From: JANNGZ01 sp031404155
GTDB taxonomy: Bacteria > Pseudomonadota > Gammaproteobacteria > Burkholderiales > Burkholderiaceae_C
Assembly: GCA_031404155.1 (NCBI GenBank)
Contig: JANNGZ010000137.1
Location: 1-11,291, forward strand
Direction of reading: 5' to 3'
Length of the DNA stretch: 11,291 nucleotides
Shown here: piece by piece, positions 9,355 through 11,291 of the stretch
Position numbering within the stretch: the first letter of the stretch is position 1
Layout: the number at the start of each line of letters is the position of its first letter
The notes under the pieces: model-generated
The model's input: the letters and a program-made list of their open reading frames with translations, nothing else
The model's database searches: none
Told to the model about the DNA's origin: nothing
Translations under genes and position numbers: made by a program

Positions 9355-10159
9355 ACGTCGTTTCAAGAAGCGGGTGATCTTCCTGCTGCTCTACCTCGTC
9401 TTCGCCATCCTGCCGGTGTACTGGATGGTCAACATGTCGTTCAAGACGAATGTCGAGATCCTCTCCGGCTTCAGCCTGTGGCCGCGCGACTTCACGCTCG
9501 CGCACTACAAGACGATCTTCACCGATGTGTCCTGGTACTCGGGCTACATCAACTCGATGATCTATGTGGCGATCAACACGGTGGTCTCGCTGCTGGTGGC
9601 GCTGCCCGCGGCCTATGCGTTTTCGCGCTACAGCTTCCTCGGCGACAAGCATGTCTTCTTCTGGCTGCTGACCAACCGCATGACACCGCCGGCGGTGTTC
9701 CTGCTGCCCTTCTTCCAGCTCTACACCACGCTCGGGCTGATGGACACGCACCTTGCGGTGGCGATGGCGCACCTGGTGTTCAACGTGCCGCTGGCGGTCT
9801 GGATCCTCGAAGGTTTCATGAGCGGGGTGCCGCGCGAGATCGACGAAACCGCCTACATCGACGGCTACTCCTTCCCGCGCTTTTTCCTCACCATCTTCAT
9901 CCCGCTGATCAAGGCCGGCGTCGGCGTGGCGGCGTTTTTCTGCTTCATGTTCAGCTGGGTCGAGTTGCTGATGGCACGCACGCTCACCAGCGTCAACGCC
10001 AAGCCGATCGTGGCCACGATGACCCGCACCGTCTCCGCCTCGGGCATGGACTGGGGTGTGCTCGCCGCGGCCGGAGTGCTCACCATCGTGCCCGGCGCCA
10101 TCGTGATCTGGTTCGTTCGCCACTACATCGCAAAAGGTTTTGCGATGGGGCGCGTCTGA
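9347..10159 (+). CDS. glpQ: Glycerol ABC importer permease GlpQ (MalG/UgpE-type)
   Basis: A 270-aa inner-membrane partner of GlpP with about six predicted helices, starting with IFLLLYLVFAILPVYWMVNM after a short basic cytoplasmic N-terminus. The typical MalG-type segment FKTNVEILSGFSLWPRDFTL follows helix 1. The EAA loop is at 161-190 (VPREIDETAYIDGYSFPRFF) with Asp172-Gly173. The ATG at 9347 lies 8 bp inside glpP with GGAGG (9336-9340) at 6-nt spacing; the ATG at 9351 is out of frame. It is unrelated to the E. coli glycerophosphodiester phosphodiesterase also called GlpQ. After its stop, the tight packing of the operon ends: 141 bp separate it from the next gene. Confidence 0.88.
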
Positions 10160-10234
10160 CCCATACCCCAGACGCTAAAAAACGAGCACCATCGATGCAC
10201 CAGGCAAACACCACCAAGCAGACGCCGCGGATCT

Positions 10235-10300
10235 GGCTTTGCCAGTCCGCTGGTGGCGCCCCCCTGGGGGGGAGCGCCGCAGGCGCAACGGGGGGGAGCC
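10235..10300 (+). repeat. GC-rich palindromic intergenic element between glpQ and the DUF2160 gene
   Basis: The 141-bp gap contains a compact set of self-complementary arms. CCAG/CTGG form a small hairpin (10242-10253). GGCGC (10255-10259) can pair with GCGCC (10274-10278), and the latter can pair instead with GGCGC (10282-10286). A six-C tract (10259-10264) can pair with either of two seven-G tracts (10266-10272 and 10290-10296). The arrangement CCAGTCCGCTGG, then C-tract/G-tract, then GCGCC-GCA-GGCGC resembles palindromic intergenic elements that I recall as widespread in Comamonadaceae and relatives; no search was run. The last G-tract doubles as the region where the DUF2160 ribosome-binding site should be. 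The rest of the gap (10160-10234) shows no promoter or terminator that I can support. Confidence 0.5.
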
Positions 10301-10609
10301 ATGTTTGAGTGGATGGCCTGGACCCTGCCGGTGGCGATGTTCTTCATCTGCATCGTCTTGATGCTCGTGGGCATGACGGTCTGGGAGCTCAAGTCGCCCA
10401 CCGTGATGCGCAAGGGCTTCCTGCCGATTGCGACCACACGCGGCGACCGCCTCTTCATCGGCCTGCTGTCGGCGGCCTACCTCAACTTGCTCTTCGTCGC
10501 GGTGAGCGAGAAGATGGTCGGCTGGTTCGGCCTCGCGAGCGAGCCGTCGATCTGGATCAGTTTTCTGCTCTCGATGCTGTTGCTCGGTTTCATCCTGCGC
10601 AAGGGCTGA
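10301..10609 (+). CDS. glpU: DUF2160 small membrane protein of the glycerol ABC operon
   Basis: A 102-aa protein with three predicted membrane helices (about residues 7-25, 51-69 and 81-99). A conserved-looking polar segment lies between the first two, running VWELKSPTVMRKG and then FLPIATTRGDRLFIG. I recognise this as the DUF2160 family, which sits between the permeases and the binding protein in glycerol ABC loci; the position corresponds to glpU of Rhizobium. Its biochemical role is not known to me. Association with the GlpPQ channel or stabilisation of the complex is only inference. The ATG at 10301 is chosen because family members begin close to a 'WMAWTLP' motif (residues 4-10). However, the G-rich Shine-Dalgarno-like stretch (10291-10298) is only 2 nt away, so a start at 10313 cannot be excluded. 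The in-frame GTG at 10253 lies inside the palindromic element and is unlikely. Confidence 0.8.
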   Translation: MFEWMAWTLPVAMFFICIVLMLVGMTVWELKSPTVMRKGFLPIATTRGDRLFIGLLSAAYLNLLFVAVSEKMVGWFGLASEPSIWISFLLSMLLLGFILRKG

Positions 10610-10720
10610 GCCGACGCCGCTATCGGTTTCACGCAGTCAAGTTTTCAAACGGCAGCCGGCCACCCTTCCCAACCGGACCTGCCTCAAACCGTCAGCGGGA
10701 AGTTCCAGAGGAGACCTGAG

Positions 10721-11291
10721 ATGAGACGTTCACTTTCGATGTACTCGCTTTCGGCCGTGGGGGCCGTGGCGTTGATGCTCACCGCCTGCGGCAAGAAGGA
10801 AGAGCCCAAGGTCGCGGCGCCGGCATCGGCACCGGCGGCCACCGCGGCCGCGCCCACCGGCGCCGAAGCCACCGCGAAGAAATGGATCGACAGCGAATTC
10901 CAGCCGTCGACCCTGTCCAAAGACCAGCAAGCGGCCGAGATGAAGTGGTTCATTGAGGCCGCGGCCAAGCTCAAGGCCAAGGGCGTGAACGAGATCTCGG
11001 TGGTGTCCGAGACGATCACGACGCACGAGTACGAGAGCAAGACGATGGCCAAGGCCTTCGGCGAGATCACCGGCATTACCGTCAAGCATGACCTGATCCA
11101 GGAAGGCGACGTGGTCGAGAAGCTGCAGACCTCGATGCAGTCGGGCAAGTCGATCTACGACGGCTGGATTTCAGACTCGGACCTGATCGGTACCCATTAC
11201 CGCTACGGGAAAATTCTGGCGCTGTCCGACTACATGGAAGGCGCCGGCAAGGAGTTCACCAACCCGGGCCTGGACCTGAAGGACTTCATCG
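10721..11291 (+). CDS. glpV: Glycerol ABC transporter solute-binding lipoprotein, N-terminal part
   Basis: The first 190 codons of an extracytoplasmic solute-binding protein that continues beyond the right edge. The N-terminus (MRRSLSMYSLSAVGAVALM, then LTACGKKEE) is a type II signal peptide with lipobox LTAC, predicting lipidation at Cys23. An Ala/Pro-rich tether (about 29-52) precedes the folded part. The mature region has WIDSEFQPSTLSKDQQAAEM, VVSETITTHEYESKTMAKAF, HDLIQEGDVVEKLQTSMQSG and SDSDLIGTHYRYG. This is the pattern I recall for the binding proteins of glycerol ABC operons. The protein would capture glycerol for GlpPQST. The ATG at 10721 has GAGGAG (10708-10713) at 7-nt spacing. 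The 111-bp gap from the DUF2160 gene shows no clear promoter or terminator. Binding-site residues lie mostly in the missing part. Confidence 0.85.
   Translation, partial: MRRSLSMYSLSAVGAVALMLTACGKKEEPKVAAPASAPAATAAAPTGAEATAKKWIDSEFQPSTLSKDQQAAEMKWFIEAAAKLKAKGVNEISVVSETITTHEYESKTMAKAFGEITGITVKHDLIQEGDVVEKLQTSMQSGKSIYDGWISDSDLIGTHYRYGKILALSDYMEGAGKEFTNPGLDLKDFI

Noticed and set aside
10160..10300. CRISPR-like or tandem repeat array in the glpQ-DUF2160 gap
   Set aside because: The repeats are short palindromic arms with no regular repeat-spacer units.

Overview
The window carries a complete glycerol uptake and catabolism locus with three unrelated flanking genes. The DNA is very GC-rich, with the strong codon bias that produces long spurious antisense reading frames. 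The protein sequences and the intergenic palindrome at about 10235-10300 suggest a betaproteobacterium of the order Burkholderiales (Rubrivivax/Leptothrix/Comamonadaceae-like). This is judged by eye; no search was run.

Left flank (1-2213): the start of a VOC/glyoxalase-fold protein on the minus strand, running off the left edge. It is divergent from a 10-TM EamA/DMT permease on the plus strand, with a 9-bp inverted repeat between them. A type II haloacid dehalogenase-like HAD hydrolase on the minus strand converges on the permease.

Glycerol locus (2306-11291): two divergent units separated by 139 bp (4582-4720). The minus-strand unit is glpR-glpK, a DeoR-family repressor and glycerol kinase joined by a 4-bp ATGA overlap. 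The plus-strand unit is glpD (aerobic glycerol-3-phosphate dehydrogenase), two ABC ATPases (glpS, glpT), two permeases (glpP, glpQ), a small DUF2160 membrane protein (glpU position) and the start of a lipoprotein-type solute-binding protein (glpV), cut by the right edge. The order D-S-T-P-Q-U-V matches the glycerol ABC operon described in Rhizobium leguminosarum. GlpD to GlpQ overlap or nearly abut. DUF2160 and the binding protein are set apart by gaps of 141 and 111 bp; the first holds a palindromic GC-rich element.

How it works together (inference from families): the binding protein captures glycerol, GlpPQ with GlpST import it using ATP, GlpK makes glycerol-3-phosphate, and GlpD oxidises this to dihydroxyacetone phosphate while reducing quinone. 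Glycerol-3-phosphate would relieve GlpR repression at the shared intergenic region. No GlpF-type facilitator is present in the window.

Most notable observations: (1) the two ATPases carry complementary defects. GlpT has lost the LSGGQ signature (AADA in place of SGGQ) and GlpS has lost the H-loop histidine (Thr189). Both defects fall in the same composite ATP site, so the heterodimer should have one consensus and one degenerate site. (2) The DUF2160 membrane protein has no assigned role. (3) The binding protein appears to be a tethered lipoprotein. (4) GlpK lacks the known allosteric sites. (5) Repeated CGAA/TTCG motifs fill the glpR-glpD control region and reach the glpD start codon.
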